DNA of 64,000 nt from JAZKGA01 sp040386235 (lineage in GTDB: Bacteria > Pseudomonadota > Alphaproteobacteria > Micavibrionales > Micavibrionaceae), in the NCBI GenBank assembly GCA_040386235.1, contig JAZKGA010000001.1, positions 1,364,001 through 1,428,000 of the forward strand, in the 5' to 3' direction. The notes under the pieces were generated by a model that saw nothing but the letters and a program-made list of their open reading frames with translations, made no database searches and was not told the DNA's origin. Both the position numbers and the translations under genes were made by a program. Positions 51,760 through 58,826 of this stretch are shown piece after piece. How positions within the stretch are numbered: position 1 is the stretch's first letter; the number at the start of each line of letters is the position of its first letter.

Positions 51760-52538
51760 AGCCCGTGTTCTTTTAACAGGCGTTCAACAAGCGGGACATC
51801 TTCCGGCTTGTTGACCTCCCAATGGCCTGCGCCCTGCATTTCCAAGGCTTCGACCACACGGCCATTTTCAACGAAGCGCAATTGTTCCAGGTTTTCGGTC
51901 CGCTCAATCGGGCCGACAGTCCAGGACGGGTATTGCAGCAGGACGTCCCGGCGATACGCATACATCCCGACATGATAAAAAACCGGCAATGGGTCTGGGG
52001 CATTGACCAAGGCGTCGCTCCAGGGAATAACTTCGCGTGAGAAGTGCAGCGCGCGGTTATTCACGTCACTGACCACGGTCACGCCGCCAACCTGGCCCGC
52101 CCCGCGTTCAGCGCGCAGGTGCAACAGCATGTCGCGGTCGCACCGGATGACAGGCGTTACCAATTCTGCAGCCTTGCTGGCTGACAGATGTGTCAGCAGT
52201 GTTTTGGGGTAATCAATCGGTGTTAACGGGCTGTCCCCCTGCCAATTCACAAAGGCATTAATCGTATCGGGTAACATCAAGGCGGCGGCCGCCACGCGCT
52301 CTGTCCCATTCTGACAGCTTTCAGGGGTCATCAGAACCTGACCGCCAAAGCCTGCGACATGCGCCTTGATCCGGTCATCATCGGTGGCGACATACACGCC
52401 CGCAACGTCCGGCACCTGCCGCGCCAGGTCGTAAACCCGTTCAATCAACGTGCGACCGTTCAGCATCACCAAAGGCTTTCCGGGAAACCGCATCGACTGG
52501 TAACGCGCGGGAATAACAATGGCGGCGGTCAGGGGCAT
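51756..52538 (-). CDS. kdsB: 3-deoxy-manno-octulosonate cytidylyltransferase (CMP-Kdo synthetase)
   Basis: A 260-residue cytosolic enzyme activating Kdo with CTP for LPS inner-core synthesis. The N-terminus IVIPARYQSMRFPGKPLVML carries the nucleotide-binding motif (P-A-R-x-x-S-x-R-x-P-G-K-P), followed by GVYVATDDDRI, the GQVLMTPESCQNGTERV segment, and WQGDSP. The C-terminal ERTENLEQLRFVENG is also typical. The gene is evidence for an LPS outer membrane. It is convergent with the SPFH gene and divergent from the nucleotidase gene, 35 bases apart. Confidence 0.96.
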   Translation of the reverse strand: MPLTAAIVIPARYQSMRFPGKPLVMLNGRTLIERVYDLARQVPDVAGVYVATDDDRIKAHVAGFGGQVLMTPESCQNGTERVAAAALMLPDTINAFVNWQGDSPLTPIDYPKTLLTHLSASKAAELVTPVIRCDRDMLLHLRAERGAGQVGGVTVVSDVNNRALHFSREVIPWSDALVNAPDPLPVFYHVGMYAYRRDVLLQYPSWTVGPIERTENLEQLRFVENGRVVEALEMQGAGHWEVNKPEDVPLVERLLKEHGL

Positions 52539-52573
52539 CTTGTGTTTCTTTCGCTCTGGCTTAAAGTAGAAGA

Positions 52574-53116
52574 ATGAAAATGGACTGCATTTTACTGGAT
52601 ATGGATGGCGTTGTCGTCCACCATTTTATCAATCTGGGCCGGGCCGCGGGGATTGATGTCAGCCGCGACACCTGGCCCGCCGGCAAAGGTGGGATCAAAG
52701 ATATTACCGGATTGGATAAGGCGACGTTTGACGCGATGGTGATGGCGGGTGGCGCTGCATTGTGGGCGGACATGGCTCCGTTTTCCTGGTTTCAGACGTT
52801 CTTCGCGGCGTTAGAGGAGATTGCGCCAGTTTATTACCTTAGTTCACCTGAATACGGCCCAGGCTGTGTCGCTGGAAAGGTTCAATGGATTGAAAAACAT
52901 CACGGGCGGGCGTTTGACCGTTATATCCTGACAACCCATAAAACGCTGCTGGCGCGGCCAGGCGCAGTTTTAATCGACGATACACAAAAGAATGTTGATA
53001 CGTTCATCTCAGCGGGCGGCAATGCGATTTTGTTCAAGCAGCCCTGGAACGGTCATAACCATCCCGTGCCGGACCAGGCCTGTTTAAGCGCATTGCAACA
53101 ACTGATAGCGGCCTAA
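52574..53116 (+). CDS. HAD-superfamily 5'(3')-deoxyribonucleotidase-like phosphatase
   Basis: A 180-residue HAD enzyme. Motif I is LLDMDGVVV (D-x-D-G, nucleophile and acid/base Asp), motif II is YYLSSPEYG with Ser, motif III the Lys in THKTLLA, and motif IV LIDDTQKNVD. The helical cap (residues about 20-75) and the sequence GGNAILFKQPWN after motif IV are typical of 5'(3')-deoxyribonucleotidases (NT5C family). Predicted reaction is dephosphorylation of nucleoside monophosphates. The last four bases overlap the convergent hypothetical gene. Confidence 0.85.
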   Translation: MKMDCILLDMDGVVVHHFINLGRAAGIDVSRDTWPAGKGGIKDITGLDKATFDAMVMAGGAALWADMAPFSWFQTFFAALEEIAPVYYLSSPEYGPGCVAGKVQWIEKHHGRAFDRYILTTHKTLLARPGAVLIDDTQKNVDTFISAGGNAILFKQPWNGHNHPVPDQACLSALQQLIAA

Positions 53117-53652
53117 GCGATTGCCAAAGCAGGTTCCGCCTGCGACGGCGCAACCAGATTACCCATTTTCTGCATCAGCCACGCCAGTGGCGATTGCGGC
53201 TTAACCGCATATGTCGTGTCGATAGCCACTTCAAAAGAAGCCGTGTTGCAGGTGGGGTGAAACAGGTTTTGTCCCCGTGGACGGTTATCATGCATCCGGT
53301 CCAGGTAGGCGTCATAAGCCTCATGCGCATTAAAAAAGCGAAGCGGCATGTAATGTTTATTCCCGTCGGTTATGGTTTCAATAACAACAAGGCGGCTGGC
53401 CCCCGGCAGTTCAATGGCATGCACGTTATCATATCCGGCCTTGCGTTCAGACAGCTGGACACATTGGCCTTTGCACCATAAATGACGACCATTGTTGTTG
53501 ACGCACAGCAAGGCATTTGCCAGCAAACCGCGCTGTACCAATGGCATATCTGCAATGTCTTTCAAGAAGGTGGCAGAGGACGGAATGGCGACACGAAGTT
53601 GCGGGTGCTGCGCACCATTGGCATTATTCGCAAAGTCTGGGCGGCAATTCAT
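53113..53652 (-). CDS. Hypothetical protein (179 aa)
   Basis: A 179-residue soluble protein with no signal peptide or clear membrane helix. A strand-rich central region (HLWCKGQCVQLSERKAGYDNVHAIELPGASRLVVIETI, NKHYMPLRFFNAHEAYDAYLDRM) suggests an alpha/beta domain. I recognise no family. The gene is supported by GGAGGAATTAAACAAT immediately before the ATG and by a tight four-base overlap with the convergent nucleotidase gene. Confidence 0.65.
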   Translation of the reverse strand: MNCRPDFANNANGAQHPQLRVAIPSSATFLKDIADMPLVQRGLLANALLCVNNNGRHLWCKGQCVQLSERKAGYDNVHAIELPGASRLVVIETITDGNKHYMPLRFFNAHEAYDAYLDRMHDNRPRGQNLFHPTCNTASFEVAIDTTYAVKPQSPLAWLMQKMGNLVAPSQAEPALAIA

Positions 53653-53715
53653 ATTGTTTAATTCCTCCGAGCATCAGAATCATACCATAGCGTGCGAACA
53701 ATAACAATTATTGTA

Positions 53716-54471
53716 TTACGTAAATGATTCCATGTGACGCAGGATGGCGCCCGCCGCTGGCGTGTAATCCCCGTTGGTCTGATGCAGCACTAATCCAGGC
53801 GTCAGAACAGCTGGACCACGACGGTCTTTCCAGGCGCGGATGATAATCCGCTTGGCGGGCTGCCCTTCCCGTGGCCATAACGGCATGATCGTGATGTCAC
53901 CAAACTTTTTGCCCAGGGCCTGCATCATCTGCGGCAAAGCGTCGGCGCGATGAATAAAGGTCATGCTGCCCTTCGATTTCACCGCGCGATGTGCCGCGCG
54001 CACCCAGTCTTCCAGAGTGATATCGGGCGTATCATGCCCCATCGCCTTGGCCCGCACATCGTTGGGTGACGGCACATAAGTGCCAGCCTCAAGATACGGG
54101 GGATTGCAAATCACGTGGTCGAAAAGCGGCCGCGCCAGCCCCATGACGTAATCACGGATATCAGCCGCCAGAAAGCGGGCCTGGGTGGTGCATTCATTTA
54201 ACGTAGCGTTGTACTGGGCCATTTCGGCCTGCGCCGGTACGATATCCACACCTATCAACCGCACCTCCGGCACGCGGGCCAACACGCAAAATCCGGCACT
54301 GCCCACCCCACACCCCATATCCAACAAAGTTTCGCCCGGTTTAGCGGGACAGGCGGCGGCCAGCATCACACTGTCTAGCGTCGTGCCCAACCCGCCTGTC
54401 GCCAAATGACACACCCGCACACGACCGCCCAGGACTTGGATTTCAGCACCATCGATGGGGGGAAGGATCAT
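53716..54471 (-). CDS. TrmN6-like (YfiC-type) tRNA1(Val) adenine-N6 methyltransferase-like protein
   Basis: A 251-residue class I methyltransferase. The SAM motif is LLDMGCGVGSAGFCVLAR (about 48-65), the acidic end of strand 2 is GVDIVP, and the catalytic motif is NPPY (CNPPYLEAG), used by N6-adenine and N5-glutamine methyltransferases. Order and length match YfiC/TrmN6, which modifies A37 of tRNA1-Val, but other NPPY targets remain possible. The N-terminal GGLGTTLDSVMLAAA is also family-typical. It is divergent from the polyprenyl synthase gene. Confidence 0.82.
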   Translation of the reverse strand: MILPPIDGAEIQVLGGRVRVCHLATGGLGTTLDSVMLAAACPAKPGETLLDMGCGVGSAGFCVLARVPEVRLIGVDIVPAQAEMAQYNATLNECTTQARFLAADIRDYVMGLARPLFDHVICNPPYLEAGTYVPSPNDVRAKAMGHDTPDITLEDWVRAAHRAVKSKGSMTFIHRADALPQMMQALGKKFGDITIMPLWPREGQPAKRIIIRAWKDRRGPAVLTPGLVLHQTNGDYTPAAGAILRHMESFT

Positions 54472-54532
54472 GTGTGCAAATGTACATGTTTTACTTGCAG
54501 ATTCAATGCAAAACAGCCATATCTGAAGAATA

Positions 54533-55561
54533 ATGACCGCACATGCCGCCTGCTCCTGCCCCGACCATTCTGTACAAAATCAGAAGATTGCGCCCCTATC
54601 CGTTATGACCGATATGTTGCGTACCGACATGGAAAAGGTGAACGCAACAATCATGACCCAGATGCAATCTGACGTGCCGTTGATCCCGCAACTGGCCAAT
54701 TATTTAATCGCCGCTGGCGGAAAACGCATCCGGCCCTTACTGACACTCGCCGCCACCCGCCTGTTCGATGACACGACGCAGCGGTGCCATGGCCTGGCGA
54801 CGGCTGTTGAATTTATCCATTCTGCGACCCTGCTGCACGACGATGTGGTGGATGAAAGTGACGAACGCCGCGGCCAGGCTTCTGCCCGTGTCGTGTTTGG
54901 CAATCAGGCCAGCGTCCTGGTCGGTGATTTCCTGTTTTCCCGCTCGTTCCAGTTGATGGTTGCCGATGGGTCGCTTGATGTCCTGCGTATTTTATCAAAC
55001 GCGGCGGCTGTTATCAGCCAGGGCGAGGTTATGCAGCTGTCGATCCAAAACCGCCTGGATGCGACGTTGGATCAGTATCTTGAGGTTATTTCGGCTAAAA
55101 CCGCGATCCTATTCGCCGCCGCCACCGAAATCGGCCCATTGATCGCGGGCAAGCCTGAATACACCCAGGCCCTGCATGATTATGGCCGTGCCCTGGGCAT
55201 GGCGTTCCAGATCACCGATGATGTTCTGGATTACACAGGCGATGGTGCCAGCATGGGCAAATCCGTCGGCAATGATTTCCGTGAAGGCAAGCTGACCGCG
55301 CCAGTATTCCTGGCCCTGCGTCATGCGGGCGCGACCGAACGCGGGTTCTGGCAACGCTGCATGGGGGACCGGCAGCAGGAAGACGGCGATTTCGCCGCCG
55401 CCGTTGAATTGTGCCACAGCCATGATGCCTTCAGCAAAAGCCTGCACCTGGCCGCCGATTACGCCCATGCGGCAGAAAACGCGTTGGCCCACCTGCCCAA
55501 AAGCACCCTGCGTGATGCCTTGATGGCCTTGCCAGGCAGCATCCTTGAACGCACCACATGA
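54533..55561 (+). CDS. Long-chain polyprenyl diphosphate synthase (octaprenyl/decaprenyl type)
   Basis: A 342-residue trans-prenyltransferase. GGKRIRPLL and the first aspartate-rich motif LLHDDVVDESDERRG, then the second motif ITDDVLDYTG, are diagnostic. The N-terminal DMEKVNATIMTQMQSDVPLIPQLANYLI matches alphaproteobacterial solanesyl or decaprenyl synthases. The product would be the ubiquinone side chain (eight to ten isoprene units; the exact length cannot be read). A later ATG at 54605 is possible as start. The A24 peptidase gene begins inside the stop codon (ATGA), an odd pairing. Confidence 0.93.
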   Translation: MTAHAACSCPDHSVQNQKIAPLSVMTDMLRTDMEKVNATIMTQMQSDVPLIPQLANYLIAAGGKRIRPLLTLAATRLFDDTTQRCHGLATAVEFIHSATLLHDDVVDESDERRGQASARVVFGNQASVLVGDFLFSRSFQLMVADGSLDVLRILSNAAAVISQGEVMQLSIQNRLDATLDQYLEVISAKTAILFAAATEIGPLIAGKPEYTQALHDYGRALGMAFQITDDVLDYTGDGASMGKSVGNDFREGKLTAPVFLALRHAGATERGFWQRCMGDRQQEDGDFAAAVELCHSHDAFSKSLHLAADYAHAAENALAHLPKSTLRDALMALPGSILERTT

Positions 55562-56064
55562 TCCTGGCCGACAGCCTGGCAGATATACTGGTTCTGGCCG
55601 CCGCTGCCATGCTGGCTGCCCTGACCTTTATTGACGCACGGACGATGATCCTGCCCGACCGATTGGTATTCCTTTATGGTCTGCTGGGTATCGCGTTTCA
55701 TGTCGCAACGCATTTCGCGTTCCTGACACCTTTGAACCTTCTGCTGGGCGCAGTGACCGGTGGCGGCATGCTGGCCATCGTCCGCTGGGCCGGCAGTCAC
55801 CATTACGGTCAGGAAGCCATGGGACTGGGCGATGTCAAATTACTGATCGCCGGTGGCGTATGGCTGGGGGCCATGGGTGCCGTTTGGGCGATCACGTTGG
55901 GGGCAGGCCTAACCGTTTTATTCGCCTTTGCTTACGCCACTGTGGCCCGCATACAATCCGGAAAATTCCCAGATTTACAGCGGTTAGAGGTTCCAGCAGG
56001 CCCTGGATTCTGCGTCGCGCTGTTCATTTTGATGTTGTGCATGATAAATGGCGTCACCCTATGA
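55558..56064 (+). CDS. A24 aspartyl prepilin peptidase domain, stand-alone
   Basis: A 168-residue membrane protein equal to the C-terminal half of PilD. The first catalytic Asp is in TFIDARTMILPD (D26) and the second in MGLGDVKLLIAGGVWLG (GLGD, D92), the pair that defines A24 family proteases. About five or six hydrophobic helices are present. It lacks the zinc-binding N-terminal domain, which is encoded separately at 30439-30882 in the pilus locus. CpaA-type peptidases are also short, so a Flp/Tad role is the alternative; no Tad genes are in the window. The start overlaps the prenyl synthase stop as ATGA. Confidence 0.87.
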   Translation: MILADSLADILVLAAAAMLAALTFIDARTMILPDRLVFLYGLLGIAFHVATHFAFLTPLNLLLGAVTGGGMLAIVRWAGSHHYGQEAMGLGDVKLLIAGGVWLGAMGAVWAITLGAGLTVLFAFAYATVARIQSGKFPDLQRLEVPAGPGFCVALFILMLCMINGVTL

Positions 56065-56122
56065 TCCGTGTGATCCCCTGTGCTATAAGCATGGATAATG
56101 ATGATGAAGGAGTGGCCCGATA

Positions 56123-57052
56123 ATGTTTCGCCCCGTTGACCCGACCCGTAACTTGCTGGATATCCCCAGCCTGCCCGCCCCTATGATTGAGGCATATTTG
56201 GAACGCACAGCGTATTATGCCGAAAAACTGGCGAATAAAAGCGTGGACCGCACCGTATTGGCCGGCAAAACCCTGCTGAACCTGTTTTTCGAGCCGTCCA
56301 CCCGCACCCGCACATCCTTTGAAATGGCGGCATACCGCCTGGGCGCGAATATCGTCAACTGGGACCCGGAAGGCAGCGCATCGCGCAAGGGCGAAAGCTT
56401 TACCGACATTATCCAATCCCTGGCCGCACTGCGTCCCGACGGGATTATTATTCGCCACGCCAAATACAACACGCCGCACATGGTGGCCCAGATTGTCGAT
56501 TGTCCGGTTATCAATGCGGGCGACAGCTGGCGCGCACACCCGACCCAGGCCCTGGCAGATGCCTATACTATTTTACAGCGAAAAGGCCGTTTAGGCGGTT
56601 TGACAATTGCCATTTGTGGCGACGTCGCGCAATCGCGCGTGGCGGCCTGTAACATCGCTTTGCTGTCCCGCCTTGGCGCGACAATCAACCTGATCGCCCC
56701 GCCGAATTTCTTGCCGCCCACATTGCCGCAAGCCAACGTCGCCGTGTTTACCGATATGGACGAAGGCATACGCAATGCCGACGCGATCATCATGCTGCAC
56801 TTACAAAAAGAGCGGTTGGACCTGTCGGCCTTCAGTGACACAATCGGCTATCATCATGCCTATGGCCTGACTCATGACCGCCTGCGCCGGTGCAAAGGTG
56901 ACGTGATCGTGCTGCATCCCGGCCCGCTGAATCGCGGTGTTGAAATCGCCGATGATGTCGCCGATGACCCGCATCACAGCCTGATCCTGCAACAGGCGGC
57001 AAATACCCTGCCCGTGCGTATGGCTGTGCTTGACCTTCTGTTAAACGCCTAA
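56123..57052 (+). CDS. pyrB: Aspartate carbamoyltransferase catalytic subunit
   Basis: A 309-residue enzyme for the second committed step of pyrimidine synthesis, joining carbamoyl phosphate to aspartate. The carbamoyl-phosphate loop is FEPSTRTRTSFE (about 53-64), followed by the S/K-loop SASRKGESF, the HPTQALAD block and the C-terminal HPGPLNRGVEI that binds aspartate. AAGGAGTGGCCCGATA precedes the ATG, a strong site. In many Alphaproteobacteria pyrC follows, but here plsY does, so a dihydroorotase must lie elsewhere. Confidence 0.97.
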   Translation: MFRPVDPTRNLLDIPSLPAPMIEAYLERTAYYAEKLANKSVDRTVLAGKTLLNLFFEPSTRTRTSFEMAAYRLGANIVNWDPEGSASRKGESFTDIIQSLAALRPDGIIIRHAKYNTPHMVAQIVDCPVINAGDSWRAHPTQALADAYTILQRKGRLGGLTIAICGDVAQSRVAACNIALLSRLGATINLIAPPNFLPPTLPQANVAVFTDMDEGIRNADAIIMLHLQKERLDLSAFSDTIGYHHAYGLTHDRLRRCKGDVIVLHPGPLNRGVEIADDVADDPHHSLILQQAANTLPVRMAVLDLLLNA

Positions 57053-57067
57053 AAGGAAACAGCCAAT

Positions 57068-57706
57068 ATGTTTGAAACGATGCTGCAGCATATTGGGACT
57101 CACGGCCTTTACGGCATTGCGTTCGGCTATCTGCTCGGCTCCATCCCTTTCGGTCTGATTTTCACACGCATGGCGGGATTGGGCGACATTCGCACCGTCG
57201 GGTCCGGCAATATCGGCGCGACCAACGTGTTGCGCACCGGCAACAAGAAAATCGCAATTGCGACGTTGTTGTGCGACGCGTTGAAAGGCACGTTTGCTGT
57301 CCTGCTGGCCGGCCTGTTCGGGCCGCAGGCGATGTATGGTGCGGCGCTGGGTGCAGTTCTGGGCCACAATTTCCCGGTCTGGCTGGGTTTTAAGGGTGGC
57401 AAAGGTGTTGCCACAACATTGGGTGTAATTTTCGGCCTGAATGTCTATGTCGGCCTGCTGACCGCCCTGACCTGGCTGGGTGTGGCCTATGCCAGCAAGA
57501 TTTCGTCACTGGGCGCGCTGGTCGCCCTTGGCCTGGCTCCATTTTATGCCGCCTGCCTGGGCAAGATGGGATTGTTTTACCTGCTGGGCATGCTGGCCGT
57601 TATCGCCTGGCTGCGCCACCATGATAATATCCGCCGCCTGATCCGCGGTGAAGAGGCGAAGATCAATCTGTCTTCTACATCTATCTCTGATGACCGACCT
57701 CGCTGA
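57068..57706 (+). CDS. plsY: Glycerol-3-phosphate acyltransferase PlsY
   Basis: A 212-residue membrane enzyme that transfers acyl groups from acyl phosphate to glycerol-3-phosphate, the first step of phospholipid synthesis. Its three motifs are GSIPFGLIF, RTVGSGNIGATNVLR and GHNFPVWLGFKGGKGVATTLG, with five or so membrane helices around them. AAAAGGAAACAGCCAAT precedes the ATG. It starts 15 bases after pyrB and overlaps dprA by 17 bases. Confidence 0.96.
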   Translation: MFETMLQHIGTHGLYGIAFGYLLGSIPFGLIFTRMAGLGDIRTVGSGNIGATNVLRTGNKKIAIATLLCDALKGTFAVLLAGLFGPQAMYGAALGAVLGHNFPVWLGFKGGKGVATTLGVIFGLNVYVGLLTALTWLGVAYASKISSLGALVALGLAPFYAACLGKMGLFYLLGMLAVIAWLRHHDNIRRLIRGEEAKINLSSTSISDDRPR

Positions 57707-58793
57707 ACACCTCGCATTCCTGCGATTAACTTTGACGGACGGGGTAGGGTCCATCACCTGTCGCCGTTTACTGCAACGCTATGGCCGCGCCAGTGCGGCT
57801 TTGCAGGCTCTTCCTGAATTATCCGCACGTGGTGGCCGTAAAAAACCACTGATTGCCGCCCCTGTCGCCCTGGCCGAAGACGTGATGGCCGCCTGCGCCC
57901 GCGAAGGTGTTGAGATGTTGAGCATCCTGGATGCTGATTACCCTTTGTTACTGGCCCGTACGGACGACGCGCCGCCGATCCTGTATCTTAAAGGACGGCG
58001 AGACTTGTTAACGCGCCCATGCGTGGCGATTGTCGGCGCGCGCAACGCGTCCCATCATGGCCGCCGCATGGCGGAAACACTGGCGCAGCAATGCGGCGAA
58101 GCGGGCTATATCGTCGTATCCGGGCTGGCGCGCGGGATTGATACCGCCGTACATCGCGGTGCGTTGGCCAGCGGCACAATCGGTGTTGTGGCTGGCGGGC
58201 CCGATATTATTTATCCGCCTGAAAACGCTGCGCTGACTCACAGCCTTTACACGGCTGGCCTGGTGGTGAGTGAGCAGCCCGCAGGCGTTCAGCCTGCATC
58301 CCAGCATTTCCCCCGCCGCAATCGCATCATATCGGGCCTGAGCCAGGGTGTGGTCGTGGTCGAAGCAAGTCTTCAGTCCGGGTCGTTAATCACCGCCCGG
58401 CTGGCCGCTGAACAGGGGCGCGATGTTTTCGCCGTTCCTGGATTTCCGGGTGATCCGCGGGCGCAGGGCCCTCTTAAATTGCTGCGTGATGGGGCGGTGA
58501 TGGTTGAAAACGCCGATGATGTGATCAGTGTGCTGAACGGCCCGTTCGCGGAAATGCGACAACAGACTCTGGCGCTGGAAAACCCTGAGCAGGATACGTT
58601 CGACAGCACGGAACCGGACGCCGATATGCGCGATCAGGTACAAGGGATGCTGTCATACACGCCGGTATTGGTTGACGAATTGGCCGCCGCGTGCCAAATG
58701 TCTGTATCGGCATTGCAGGCCGTTATACTTGAATTCGAATTGGCAGGCGTTGTCCGCCGCGTTTCCGGCAACCGCGTCTGCCTCAATAATTAG
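57690..58793 (+). CDS. dprA: DNA processing protein DprA
   Basis: A 367-residue protein with an N-terminal helical region, a central Rossmann-like DNA_processg_A domain (VAIVGARNASHHGRRMAETLAQQC, VSGLARGIDTAVHRGAL, VVEASLQSGSLITARLA; the GSR-like loops), and a C-terminal winged-helix (MLSYTPVLVDELAAACQMSVSALQAVILEFELAG). DprA loads RecA on incoming single-stranded DNA during natural transformation. Type IV pili are a known uptake machine, so the neighbouring pilus genes make competence conceivable. The start at 57690 lies inside plsY. Confidence 0.95.
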   Translation: MTDLAEHLAFLRLTLTDGVGSITCRRLLQRYGRASAALQALPELSARGGRKKPLIAAPVALAEDVMAACAREGVEMLSILDADYPLLLARTDDAPPILYLKGRRDLLTRPCVAIVGARNASHHGRRMAETLAQQCGEAGYIVVSGLARGIDTAVHRGALASGTIGVVAGGPDIIYPPENAALTHSLYTAGLVVSEQPAGVQPASQHFPRRNRIISGLSQGVVVVEASLQSGSLITARLAAEQGRDVFAVPGFPGDPRAQGPLKLLRDGAVMVENADDVISVLNGPFAEMRQQTLALENPEQDTFDSTEPDADMRDQVQGMLSYTPVLVDELAAACQMSVSALQAVILEFELAGVVRRVSGNRVCLNN

Positions 58794-58826
58794 GGCCATG
58801 CCCTTCACAAGGAAGACGAACACATC

